Shown here one piece after another: positions 37,799 through 47,479 of a DNA stretch of 64,000 nucleotides. The notes below the pieces were generated by a model. That model was given only the letters and a program-made list of their open reading frames with translations, had not been told where the DNA came from and did no database searches. The stretch is taken from the NCBI RefSeq assembly GCF_003185895.1, contig NZ_QHLY01000012.1, forward strand, positions 1,116,001 to 1,180,000. The letters run 5' to 3'. Numbering within the stretch: the first letter of the stretch is position 1; each line of letters begins with the position of its first letter. Source of the DNA: Cryobacterium arcticum. Lineage in GTDB: Bacteria > Actinomycetota > Actinomycetes > Actinomycetales > Microbacteriaceae. Made by a program: the position numbers and the translations under genes.

Positions 37799-38206
37799 CT
37801 AACCCTCGGCGAGCTTGGCTGCGATCGATATTAACGCCTGGTCGAGGCTGTCTTGGATGCCCGGGTAGCTGGCCGGGCACGTGATACTGAGGTTGAGGCG
37901 CGTGGAATTGTCGCCTGCTTCGGCAGTGAGTCTTCCGTGGTACTGGTCGTTGTCGGGCGATCCCCAGGAGATTTCGTGAGTGGCGGAGTCCGATCGGAAC
38001 CACGCGTCAGCCGTGACCGGTTCACTGTTGTCGTCATCAGCCCCGTCCGTGTCGATGACTGCGGTCGTGCGCACCAGCTCGGGGCCGACGAGCTCGGCGG
38101 AGGTGATTCGGGGAAAGTAATAGGGGAGGTTGCGCGGGTCAGCCATGAAGGCAAATGAGTCATCAAGCGATTGAGGAAGGCTGGTTGTCGCGGTGTAGGT
38201 GGTCAT
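37799..38206 (-). CDS. SRPBCC-family protein
   Basis: 135 aa with the START-like fold pattern: TTSLPQSLDDSFAFMADPRNLPYYFPRI at the N-terminus, alternating strands, and a C-terminal long helix (GIQDSLDQALISIAAKLAEG). Such proteins bind hydrophobic ligands or act as polyketide cyclase-like enzymes. Ligand unknown. Confidence 0.83.
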   Translation of the reverse strand: MTTYTATTSLPQSLDDSFAFMADPRNLPYYFPRITSAELVGPELVRTTAVIDTDGADDDNSEPVTADAWFRSDSATHEISWGSPDNDQYHGRLTAEAGDNSTRLNLSITCPASYPGIQDSLDQALISIAAKLAEG

Positions 38207-38604
38207 GTGCAGTCCTTCTCACGAGGTGGTCGATACCTGTTTGCAGGCTGAGCCAATAGAGATCGGCCAGCCACAGATCGTCACCGAATAATAGCCAGAT
38301 TGTCCCTGCGTTCACTATGGTCGGCGCCCGCCGGTTCGACGGATAGTTGACGGGTGGTACCGAGCGAGGAAAGCATTCGGCATGTCGTGGACCGGCTCCA
38401 AAAGTGTCCCCGATATCTGCCAAGAGAAATTGCTGCCGGTGTGGAGGTCGCGCATGGCGTCATCGATTCCACTCACGCCTGCCTGAACGCTCCAAAAAAT
38501 CCAGGGTTCCGAGAGGGCATCGAGCAGATCGCTCGCTAGCGAGACAAGCGCAACGCATGATGTCCCCAAGACATCTTCGTCCGAACTGAGGTGTATGAGC
38601 AGGC
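38207..38604. other. Intergenic stretch, about 400 bases
   Basis: The only protein-like frame is a 61-codon plus-strand ORF (38354-38539, GTG start, no ribosome site) that may be a gene fragment. Nothing else recognised. Confidence 0.4.
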
Positions 38605-39021
38605 TCAGCCCTGAAGGCGGGCGAGGAGCTCGTCGACCCGAGCACGGATGTCGTCGCGGACCAGGCGCATGCGCTCCATGCCCTGGATTCCACGCTCATA
38701 CGGTTCGTCCGTGATCCACGTCTCGAATGTCGTGCCCGGTACTTCATCGACCTTGGCCTCGGTACCGAGGACGACGACCACGTCTGCAGCGGCGAGCATC
38801 TCCGCCGTGATGAGCTTCGGGTGCTCATCGCCGACATCGACGCCCAGCTGGGCAAGAGACTCCACCGACTGTGCGTTCAGCGCCGCCCCGGGCTTCGTTC
38901 CCGCGGAGTGCACGGTGACGGTGTCCCCCGCTGCCGCACGCAAAAGAGCCGCCGCCATCTGTGACTTCCCCCCGTTCTTCTGGCAGACGAAGAGAACGCT
39001 GGGGATACGAGTCTCAGTCAT
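38605..39021 (-). CDS. arsC: Arsenate reductase-like low-molecular-weight phosphatase
   Basis: 138 aa from the ATG at 39021. The phosphate-binding loop reads VLFVCQKNGGKSQMA: catalytic Cys with Lys, not Arg, at the end of the CX5 loop. HSAGTKPG, HPKLI and the late TWITDEPYERGIQGMERM match actinobacterial ArsC proteins of the mycothiol-linked type. It would reduce arsenate through mycothiol and mycoredoxin. An upstream extension of the frame to 39219 is not supported. Next to a GEYTDS gene and near a decayed arsM elsewhere in the island. Confidence 0.82.
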   Translation of the reverse strand: MTETRIPSVLFVCQKNGGKSQMAAALLRAAAGDTVTVHSAGTKPGAALNAQSVESLAQLGVDVGDEHPKLITAEMLAAADVVVVLGTEAKVDEVPGTTFETWITDEPYERGIQGMERMRLVRDDIRARVDELLARLQG

Positions 39022-39082
39022 GACGCAACGCGTTCCACTTGACTGATCTCGAGACTGCCGGCGAGGTCGCTGGCAACCAGGG

Positions 39083-39241
39083 TCAAGACGAGTCCCGGCC
39101 GGAGTCCGCGGGATTATCGTGTGGAGTATCACTGTCCGTGTACTCGCCCTCGGTCTGAGTCTCGCTGACAATTGCGTCCGACGAGCCGGCCGCAGACTCG
39201 GAATCGGTGTATTCCCCATATGACTCGTTGTTAATCTTCAT
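39083..39241 (-). CDS. GEYTDS-repeat small acidic protein, copy 2
   Basis: 52 aa, the same length as copy 1 at 23017. MKINNES, GEYTDSE at residues 9-15, EGEYTDSDTP at 31-40, then NP and a Ser-ending tail. About half the residues are identical to copy 1, concentrated in these blocks. GAGAGAAG precedes the ATG. A longer frame to 39289 lacks the conservation seen in copy 1. Lies 62 bases upstream of arsC on the same strand, so co-transcription with arsC is likely. Confidence 0.78.
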   Translation of the reverse strand: MKINNESYGEYTDSESAAGSSDAIVSETQTEGEYTDSDTPHDNPADSGRDSS

Positions 39242-39359
39242 GAGCTTCTCTCTCGAAAGGAATCTCATTTTATGTGTCAGTACCGGCAATAGATAGGCTG
39301 AACGCCGTCATTTAGCCCTTCTCCTGCGGCGCCCCGGATCACGGCAAGATCTTTCGCCG

Positions 39360-40744
<1,385 letters not shown>

Positions 40745-40798
40745 ACGCAGATTCTTACATTAAACCGCGACATCGCGTAGTCGCAGTGACCCGCGCCA

Positions 40799-41932
40799 TC
40801 AGTGCGAATCGCTGAGCAACGGAAACTCAACGGTGAAGGTCGCGCCTCGGCCGACACCGGCACTCTCTGCTCGGATGCTTCCACCGTGGGCCTCGGTGAT
40901 GGACTTGGCAATCGCCAGGCCTACTCCCGACCCGCCGTGAGCGCGATCACGGCTGGCGTCCACTCGGTAGAAACGCTCGAAGACATGCGAAATGTGGTCG
41001 TGCGGAATTCCATCCCCCTCGTCGGACACGGCTATCGCCGCCCTGCCGCCGACTACCGCGGCGGATATCTCCACCTCGCGCCCGGGCGGGGTGTGTCGAA
41101 CTGCGTTGTCGAGGAGATTTGTCAGGACCTGACCGATGCGATCGCTGTCCCCGCTGACAGCAGCGGCCCGGGCGTCTGCGGACATGGTGACCGTCAGCGT
41201 GACGTTCTGGGCAGCGTATTGCGCCGTCGCCTGGGCTACAGCATCCGCGACTACCTGGGCAACGGGCAGGCGTCGTCGGTGCATAGTGAGTCGGCCTTCC
41301 TCTGCCGTCGTCACGATGGCGACGTCCTCGCTAAGCCGCGCCAGACGGGTGACCTGGTCCCCCAGCATCGTGAGGGTTGCCGGATCCGCTTCTTGGACGC
41401 CATCGGCGATGGCCTCAAGGTAGGCGCCGATGGTGGTGATTGGGGTACGCATTTCGTGTGCCAGGTCGCCCAGCATCCTCGTTCTGGTCGCTTCGATCCG
41501 GCCCAGATCGGTGGCCATCGAGTTGAAGGCCGACGTGAGGTCGTCGAACTCACTGCCCAGGCCTACAGCGGGGATGCGCGCGGTGTAGTCGCCGTCAGCC
41601 ACCCGGCCAGCCGCTTCAGTGACGGGTGCCAGGGATCGTGTGATCCGGCGGGAGAGGAACAGGCTCACCCCGACTGACGCCGCCAGAGCAGCGAAGAGGG
41701 CCACGGCAAGGGAAAGCATGGATGCCGTTCGGAATGCCTCCTCGGCATGCACCGTTGAGTCAGCCCCCGAACCACCCATGCCCATCATGTGAACGTGGAA
41801 TATGGCCGGGCCGATCCCTGCGACGACGACCCAAGCAGTTGCGACTCCGACAAGTACAACGACGAGGATGGCGCCGAGCAGGCGAGCGCTCAGGTCCCTC
41901 GGGCCAGGGACCCGAGTGCGTGATTTGCTCAC
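40799..41932 (-). CDS. Sensor histidine kinase, envelope-metal-sensor-like
   Basis: 377 aa. Membrane helix 1 (LLGAILVVVLVGVATAWVVV), a short outside loop containing HVHMMGMGG, helix 2, a HAMP linker, H box LAHEMRTPITT, NLLDNAVRHTP and GGSGVGLAIAKSI. The His/Met loop suggests copper or silver sensing (inference). Overlaps the response-regulator stop (ATGA). Divergent from the DUF6153-DUF305 genes, its likely targets. Confidence 0.92.
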   Translation of the reverse strand: MSKSRTRVPGPRDLSARLLGAILVVVLVGVATAWVVVAGIGPAIFHVHMMGMGGSGADSTVHAEEAFRTASMLSLAVALFAALAASVGVSLFLSRRITRSLAPVTEAAGRVADGDYTARIPAVGLGSEFDDLTSAFNSMATDLGRIEATRTRMLGDLAHEMRTPITTIGAYLEAIADGVQEADPATLTMLGDQVTRLARLSEDVAIVTTAEEGRLTMHRRRLPVAQVVADAVAQATAQYAAQNVTLTVTMSADARAAAVSGDSDRIGQVLTNLLDNAVRHTPPGREVEISAAVVGGRAAIAVSDEGDGIPHDHISHVFERFYRVDASRDRAHGGSGVGLAIAKSITEAHGGSIRAESAGVGRGATFTVEFPLLSDSH

Positions 41933-42666
41933 GCTCCGACGCCCATTTGGTAGCCGACCCCGCGCACTGTCCGGATGAAGACCGGTGACGACGGATCATC
42001 ACCGATCTTGCGCCGCACATGCCCGATATGCACGTCCACCAAATGCGGATCGCTCATCCAGCCGTCTCCCCATACGGCATCAATCAGTTGCTGCCGCGAG
42101 AAGACAATTCGAGGTTGGCCGGCCAGCGCCACCAGCACCTCGAACTCGGTGCGGGTCAGGTCCACGGTCTCACCGCTTCGGTGAACTTCGCGGCCGGCGA
42201 CGTTGATGTGAAGGGAGCCAAAGACAAGAGGCGGTGTGCCGAGCGCGGCGGCTTGTTCGCTGGGACGCGGTCGGCGGAGCATAGCGCGCACTCGAGCCAC
42301 AAGTTCTCGCGGGCTGAATGGTTTGGTCAGATAGTCATCTGCTCCGACTGAAAGGCCGACGAGTTTGTCGATCTCCTCGACCCGCGCGGTCAGCATGATG
42401 ATGTAGCAATCCGTGAAGGTGCGCACGGTACGACAAACCTCAATGCCATCCATCCCCGGCAGGCCCAGGTCGAGAATGATGATGGCGGGGGTCCAATCTC
42501 GTGCCTTCGCCACTGCGGACTGGCCGTCGGCCGCCGTTTCAACGTCGAACCCATCTCGCTCCAAGTAGCCGGCCACCAACTCGAGCAGCGGTACCTCGTC
42601 GTCGACCACCAAGACTCGCGGACGGGGCTCCGCAGTGGTCTGTGGCCTGAAGGTCGTTGACATCAT
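41929..42666 (-). CDS. OmpR-family response regulator
   Basis: 245 aa. Receiver with phospho-acceptor in IILDLGLPGMDG and switch Lys in DYLTKPF; C-terminal winged helix (LTRTEFEVLVALAGQPRIVFSRQQLIDAVWG). First gene of the two-component operon, followed directly by its kinase. Confidence 0.94.
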   Translation of the reverse strand: MMSTTFRPQTTAEPRPRVLVVDDEVPLLELVAGYLERDGFDVETAADGQSAVAKARDWTPAIIILDLGLPGMDGIEVCRTVRTFTDCYIIMLTARVEEIDKLVGLSVGADDYLTKPFSPRELVARVRAMLRRPRPSEQAAALGTPPLVFGSLHINVAGREVHRSGETVDLTRTEFEVLVALAGQPRIVFSRQQLIDAVWGDGWMSDPHLVDVHIGHVRRKIGDDPSSPVFIRTVRGVGYQMGVGA

Positions 42667-42737
42667 GGTCTCATTGTCCCTCCGGGTTCATCCCGGAGCG
42701 CTCTCATGACCGGCTGCAGCCCATATCCCCAGTCAAT

Positions 42738-42886
42738 CTTTGTCAAAAAGCTCATTCAGTGGATTTCGTCCACCGCGGGGCTTGTCGCCAATGCCAGGAG
42801 AATCCATCTATGCACATCCAGCAAACGCTGACTCGGTCGTGATCTGCTGACCTTCATCCGCGCCATTCTCAGCTGAACTTTGTCAA
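42738..42886. promoter_or_regulatory. Two direct CTTTGTCAA repeats in the divergent control region
   Basis: CTTTGTCAA at 42738-42746 and 42878-42886, between the two-component operon and the DUF6153 gene. Possible response-regulator sites; one lies near each divergent promoter region. Confidence 0.3.
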
Positions 42887-42948
42887 GTGCCGATACGGTT
42901 TTCGGGTATCCACGTTCGCAACATGGCCTGATCGACCCCGGAGGTGAC

Positions 42949-43428
42949 ATGAACCCGCACGGCAATTCCGCAGCTAACCGTCGCCACAGGCCCTCTGTCG
43001 CACACGTGTTTACGGCCGTTCTGGTCCTGGCAACCATGCTGCTGGGCATCCTGGCCATGCACTCCATGACCGGCGAGCACGGCGTAGCGTCGGGCGCAGC
43101 CGAGTCCAACGCACATTCCGACACCATCCCGAGTGGCGCTGACTTCGGAGCTGACGTTGCGGTCGCGGCGACAGCGGCGATGATCCCACTAGTGGCGCAC
43201 GCCGAGGTCGGGTTGTTGGGTTGCGCCGACTGCATGCTCGAATGCGCCATGTGGGCGATGACCTGCGCCATCCTGCTGGTCCTGGCGGCTCTCATCATTC
43301 TCGCCCGTTCCCCGGCCACGTTTCGGCGCTTGCTCGAGGCTGGCGGGCGCGTCGTCTCTGTCTTCCATGGCCCTGCGCTTCATCTTTTCCGGCCTAGCTT
43401 GGTCGTTCTTTCCATCAGTCGCACCTAG
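42949..43428 (+). CDS. DUF6153-like membrane protein
   Basis: 159 aa with GGAGGTGAC before the ATG. Helix 1 (VFTAVLVLATMLLGILAMHSM), a His/Ser-containing outside loop, then LGCADCMLECAMWAMTCAILLVLAAL, a Cys/Met-rich second helix that could bind copper. Resembles DUF6153 proteins seen beside DUF305 genes in actinobacterial copper clusters. Divergent from the two-component system. Confidence 0.65.
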   Translation: MNPHGNSAANRRHRPSVAHVFTAVLVLATMLLGILAMHSMTGEHGVASGAAESNAHSDTIPSGADFGADVAVAATAAMIPLVAHAEVGLLGCADCMLECAMWAMTCAILLVLAALIILARSPATFRRLLEAGGRVVSVFHGPALHLFRPSLVVLSISRT

Positions 43429-43520
43429 AACCGGCATTGGCTTTCGCGTCACTTGACGCCTGCCTTTACGACGCCGTACGGCGAACCGGTTTCTTACGCC
43501 TGACTCTGAATGGAATAACA

Positions 43521-44132
43521 ATGCCCAAGCCACGTACCTATCTCCTCACTGCCGCGGCCATCGCCACAGCACTCACCCTCAGCGCCTGCGCCGGCGGAAC
43601 CACCGATACCGGTTCATCCGCCGCCCCCAGCTCCCCCGATTCCTCCGCCTCCTCGGTTGATTTCGCCGACGCGGACGTTGAGTTCGCCCAGATGATGATC
43701 CCCCACCACGAACAGGCCGTTGAAATGAGCGACGACCTCCTTGCGAAGGACGGCATCGACCCGCGCATCGTGGATCTGGCCACCGAGATCAAGGCCGCCC
43801 AGGAGCCCGAAATCACGCAGCTCGAATCGTGGCTGACAGCATGGGGCATGGATGACACCAGCTCCAGCGAGATGGATATGTCCGAGATGGATCACGGCAC
43901 GGATGGCATGATGTCCGATGACGACATGAACGCCCTCAAGTCCGCTTCCTCAGAGGACGCTGGGAAGCTCTTCCTCGAACAGATGATCGTTCATCACCAG
44001 GGTGCCATCGCGATGGCGCAGACCGAGATCGATCAGGGACAATTCCTGGGCGCGGTGGACATGGCCACGAACATCGTGGAGAGCCAGACCGCTGAGATTG
44101 ATGTCATGAACGACATCCTCGCCACACTCTAG
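43521..44132 (+). CDS. DUF305 lipoprotein, probable copper-binding
   Basis: 203 aa. A signal peptide with lipobox LSAC, Ser-rich linker, then two DUF305 units each with an HH motif: AQMMIPHHEQAVEMS and LEQMIVHHQGAIAMA. The segment between is Met/Asp/His rich (SEMDMSEMDHGTDGMM). DUF305 proteins form ferritin-like helical bundles and occur in copper resistance loci. Extracellular, membrane-anchored. Confidence 0.93.
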   Translation: MPKPRTYLLTAAAIATALTLSACAGGTTDTGSSAAPSSPDSSASSVDFADADVEFAQMMIPHHEQAVEMSDDLLAKDGIDPRIVDLATEIKAAQEPEITQLESWLTAWGMDDTSSSEMDMSEMDHGTDGMMSDDDMNALKSASSEDAGKLFLEQMIVHHQGAIAMAQTEIDQGQFLGAVDMATNIVESQTAEIDVMNDILATL

Positions 44133-44149
44133 AACTCCCCACCAGGATC

Positions 44150-44170
44150 GGGGCCGCGCATCGCGGCCCC
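44150..44170 (+). terminator. Stem-loop after DUF305
   Basis: GGGGCCGCG and CGCGGCCCC with loop CAT, 18 bases after the stop; no U tract. Confidence 0.6.
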
Positions 44171-44261
44171 GCTCCGCGGCGTGCCCAACTCGGACATCAT
44201 CTCCTCGCCTCCCTGAGGCGCCGATGGGGCGCGCCAACGTGATCGCAAGGACCACCTCCTC

Positions 44262-45038
44262 ATGACCGCATCACCCGAACTTTCCCGCAGACAACTGCGC
44301 CTGGCCGAAAAACACCCGCACCTCAGCCGCCGGCTTTCTTCCGCTGCCGCCTTAGCGTTCGCTACCCTCCTCGCCGTCAGCGTTTCGGTCCCAGCCCTTG
44401 CCGTGAACCCCAACGCCCAGACCCTCGCCTTGCCCACTGAGCGATCGGATGTGGAAGTACAAAGCTTGACGGCGTCGGGAAACGGAACCATCGCCGTCGC
44501 CCAGGACACGTACACGTCCCAAGCCATCCAGGAGACGCTGCGGACTGAGGACTCGCTCCCGGGCGTCTACTCCCAGACCGCAAATACCTACGTGAACCGT
44601 CTCGGCTCTGCAATTCAGTGGCCCTTTCTTGTCGGAGTACCCATCACCACTGACTTTGGCCCTCGGATTCCCCCGTGCGATGGATGCTCCAGCTTTCATA
44701 AGGGCATCGATATGAACCCGGGCGTGAATACTCCCATCCAAGCGGTCGCGAATGGCGTCGTTAGAGAAGTCTCGAGAACTGACAAAAGCGGACTGGGTGT
44801 CTACGCGATCATCGACCACATGATCGACGGGCGTCTCGTCAGCAGCCTGTACGCCCACATGACGGAAGGCACTCTGGCACTTGCCGTCGGTGACCCCGTC
44901 CTCGTCGGCCAGCTAGTGGGAAACGTTGGCAACACTGGCCAAAGCACCGGCCCACACCTTCACTTCGAGATCCTCCTGAACGGCATCACCCCCACGGACC
45001 CGTACGCCTGGCTGACAGAAAAGGTGAGCACATCATGA
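44262..45038 (+). CDS. M23-family peptidase (LytM-type), secreted
   Basis: 258 aa. Long N-region, hydrophobic segment and ALA cleavage-like site near residue 47, then a linker and the M23 zinc site: HKGIDM (HxxxD) and HLHFE (HxH). The zinc ligands are intact, so it is probably an active peptidoglycan endopeptidase. Follows DUF305, precedes the resolvase-like gene by 13 bases. Similar peptidase genes are common next to copper clusters in actinobacteria. Confidence 0.92.
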   Translation: MTASPELSRRQLRLAEKHPHLSRRLSSAAALAFATLLAVSVSVPALAVNPNAQTLALPTERSDVEVQSLTASGNGTIAVAQDTYTSQAIQETLRTEDSLPGVYSQTANTYVNRLGSAIQWPFLVGVPITTDFGPRIPPCDGCSSFHKGIDMNPGVNTPIQAVANGVVREVSRTDKSGLGVYAIIDHMIDGRLVSSLYAHMTEGTLALAVGDPVLVGQLVGNVGNTGQSTGPHLHFEILLNGITPTDPYAWLTEKVSTS

Positions 45039-45051
45039 CAGGCAGGCTGCG

Positions 45052-45651
45052 ATGACCGTCATCGGATACGCGCGTGTTGAAACGCGCAAGAAGAGAGTTG
45101 ATGAGCGAGAAATCGCGTTGACCTCGGCCGGCGCCGAGCGCGTGTTTGTGGACCACGGCGAGTCGAGGAATAAGGCGTCGCTGCCGCAGTTCTCCGCCTG
45201 CCTGGATTACCTGCGGGCAGGTGACCTTTTGTTGGTTTGCCAGCTGAGCCAGTTGGATCGGTTGGGTCGTGACGATCGTTTGATTGCGCTCCTTCATGAG
45301 CTCGGCGAACGCGGCATCGGACTTCGTTCGCTGGCGGAACCGGCGATCGATACGACCGTCCCCTCAGGCCGGGCCCTCTTCGGCATAGTCGCCGTCTTCG
45401 CTCAGCTTCGTACTGAGTCGATCCAGGTGCACCGGCGCGATGGCCCCGCACCGGCTCGAGCGCATGGGCGCAACGGCGCACGCCCCACAGATATGGCAAA
45501 CGAGAGGATCTCTGTAGCCATCGATATGCGCGAACGGGGCGCCACGATTGACACGATCGCCACCACGCTCGGCGTCGACACCGTGACCGTGCAACGCGCG
45601 CTCCTGAGCAACCCGGACGGACAGCCCAAGTTGGCGCGCGATGAGGAATGA
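45052..45651 (+). CDS. Serine-recombinase-like protein lacking the catalytic serine
   Basis: 199 aa. Resolvase fold recognisable by GYARVETRKK at the N-terminus, LSQLDRLGRDD (catalytic Arg pair region), FGIVAVFAQLR and a C-terminal HTH (GATIDTIATTLGVDTVTVQRAL). The nucleophile position of the YARVST motif is Glu, and the long E-helix region after AQLR is abnormal. DNA cleavage is therefore unlikely; it may be a degenerate recombinase or a DNA-binding regulator. Confidence 0.82.
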   Translation: MTVIGYARVETRKKRVDEREIALTSAGAERVFVDHGESRNKASLPQFSACLDYLRAGDLLLVCQLSQLDRLGRDDRLIALLHELGERGIGLRSLAEPAIDTTVPSGRALFGIVAVFAQLRTESIQVHRRDGPAPARAHGRNGARPTDMANERISVAIDMRERGATIDTIATTLGVDTVTVQRALLSNPDGQPKLARDEE

Positions 45652-45684
45652 TGTCTCGCAGGCGAGCCCGTTGCCCGTCTCACG

Positions 45685-47187
45685 TCACCTCACGTAGGAG
45701 ACCAGGCCGATCATGCCGCGAGCAGCGTGATACGCGTTGTGGCAGTGAACCAACCATTGGCCGGGATTGTCCGCGTCGAATTCGACGGTGACCGTTTTCC
45801 CGGGCCGGACAATGACGGTGTCCTTGCGCGCTCCGTTGCTCGCGATCTGAAAGCTGTGCCCGTGAACGTGCATCGGATGCCACATCATCGTGTCGTTGAT
45901 CATCGTGATCTGCACCCGCTCATTGAGGCTGACATCGAAGGCATCAGCGTAGGGGTCGTCCATTTTGAACGTGCGCCCGTTGATACTCCAGTCGTAGGAG
46001 TGCATCCCTCCCGTGAGTCGCATCTCGTGTCGCCGCGTCGGCGTGCGGGACGGGAGGCGGACGGATTCATCGGCTCGCAACTGACCGCCGTCGGTGACGT
46101 CACCCGTCAGAATGGACGATATTTGATCCGGCGAGGGTGGGGTACCAGAGCCTGTCCGGATGAGCCCGTAGGCGCTTCCGTCCTTGCCTTCGGGGAGAGC
46201 CAGAACCGGGGTGTAGCCATCGACGACGGTGACGAGCGCATCGATGCGTTCGCCCATTCCAAGGACCACTGCATCCACCTGCTGGTGCTGGACGGGAAAG
46301 CCGTCGGTGTGGGTGAGGGTGAGCTTCTGCCCGGGGATACCTACCCTGTAGGCGGTGTCGCCAGCCGCGTTGATGATACGCAAACGAATCCGATTACCCG
46401 GTCGGCTGTCGAACACGTCGGCCTTTTCCGAAGCCTGGCCGTTGAACAGATGGACGGGGAATGGCACGTCGCCCGCGTCACCGCCCAAGTATGAGCTGGT
46501 GAAGCGCGAGCCCATTCCGCTCATGCCCGAATCCATCCCACTCATACCCGACCCGTCGGCCAAAGCGTTCAGCGCATCGTCGGGGGTGCCCGGGAGTCCG
46601 TCGAGCCAGTCGTCGAGGAGGATGACCCATTCCTGGTCGTAGGCCATCGGTTCATTGGGGTCGTCGATGATGAGCGCGCCCGACAAGGCGCGTTCTCGCT
46701 GCATGTCCACGTGGGAGTGGTACCAGTAGGTGCCGGGTTGGTTGAGTAGGAATTGGTATCCGTAGTCGCTGCCCGGAGTTATGGCCTCTTGGGTGACATC
46801 TGGGACACCATCCGCGTCGTTTCGCAAGGCGAGGCCGTGCCAGTGGATGCTCGTCGGCTCGGCCAGGGTGTTCGTCACCGGCACGTTCAGAAGGTCTCCC
46901 GTTTTGGCGCGGATGAGAGGCCCGTTGAGCGTCCCGTTGTATCCCCACGTGGTCAGAGCGGTCCCGGCGACCACGGTGTCGAAGGTGCCGGCGGTGAGGT
47001 TCTGGGTGACGGTGGCGCCGTTGGCTGCACGGCGCGACTCGTACTGGGCGACCAAAGGATCGCTTGACAGTATCCGGTCGACCCCACTTCGAGCGCTGGT
47101 CCCCGTCGTGCAGGAGGCAAGGACCGCTGTCGCCGTCGCAGCCAGGGTCGCGCCAAGAAGAGTGCGCCGAGTGAAATAGGTGGCCAT
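45685..47187 (-). CDS. Multicopper oxidase, Tat/lipoprotein-type export
   Basis: 500 aa. N-terminus TRRTLLGATLAATATAVLASC combines a twin-arginine-like motif with a lipobox Cys at 26. The four copper motifs are intact: HWHG (115-118), WYHSHVD (HSH 157-159), HPMHVHGH (from 437) and HCHNAYHAARGM (HCH 481-483). Likely oxidises Cu(I) outside the membrane. Last gene of a five-gene minus-strand run with redox proteins that could keep thiols in order for its maturation. Confidence 0.95.
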   Translation of the reverse strand: MATYFTRRTLLGATLAATATAVLASCTTGTSARSGVDRILSSDPLVAQYESRRAANGATVTQNLTAGTFDTVVAGTALTTWGYNGTLNGPLIRAKTGDLLNVPVTNTLAEPTSIHWHGLALRNDADGVPDVTQEAITPGSDYGYQFLLNQPGTYWYHSHVDMQRERALSGALIIDDPNEPMAYDQEWVILLDDWLDGLPGTPDDALNALADGSGMSGMDSGMSGMGSRFTSSYLGGDAGDVPFPVHLFNGQASEKADVFDSRPGNRIRLRIINAAGDTAYRVGIPGQKLTLTHTDGFPVQHQQVDAVVLGMGERIDALVTVVDGYTPVLALPEGKDGSAYGLIRTGSGTPPSPDQISSILTGDVTDGGQLRADESVRLPSRTPTRRHEMRLTGGMHSYDWSINGRTFKMDDPYADAFDVSLNERVQITMINDTMMWHPMHVHGHSFQIASNGARKDTVIVRPGKTVTVEFDADNPGQWLVHCHNAYHAARGMIGLVSYVR

Positions 47188-47197
47188 GGTCGCTCCG

Positions 47198-47479
47198 TCA
47201 GTTCTTTCCCGCGGGCATCGCTGTGGCGGGCCACTCCAGCTTGGAGAGATGGCGGCGTAGTTTCTTTTCGGACAGGCGGCCGTAGCTGAACAGCTCGCCG
47301 TCGATCAAGATGCCCGGGGCGAAAACGATGCCGACCCGGTTGGCAAGCTCACGCCCTTCGGCTGAAGCCAATGGAATTTCCACGATGTCCAGGGGGTACT
47401 CGTCGCTGAGCTGCGCCAAGGTTTTCTTGGCGTTCACGCAGGATGGGCATGATTCCTGGGTCAGGACGGTGATCCTCAT
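47198..47479 (-). CDS. Glutaredoxin/thioredoxin-like small redox protein
   Basis: 93 aa, active site ESCPSCVNAKKTL (CPSC), then the cis-Pro region GIVFAPGILIDGELFSYG. Start ATG at 47479 overlaps the redoxin stop (ATGA). Cytosolic as read. Could reduce the partner redoxin or ArsC-type enzymes (inference). Confidence 0.88.
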   Translation of the reverse strand: MRITVLTQESCPSCVNAKKTLAQLSDEYPLDIVEIPLASAEGRELANRVGIVFAPGILIDGELFSYGRLSEKKLRRHLSKLEWPATAMPAGKN

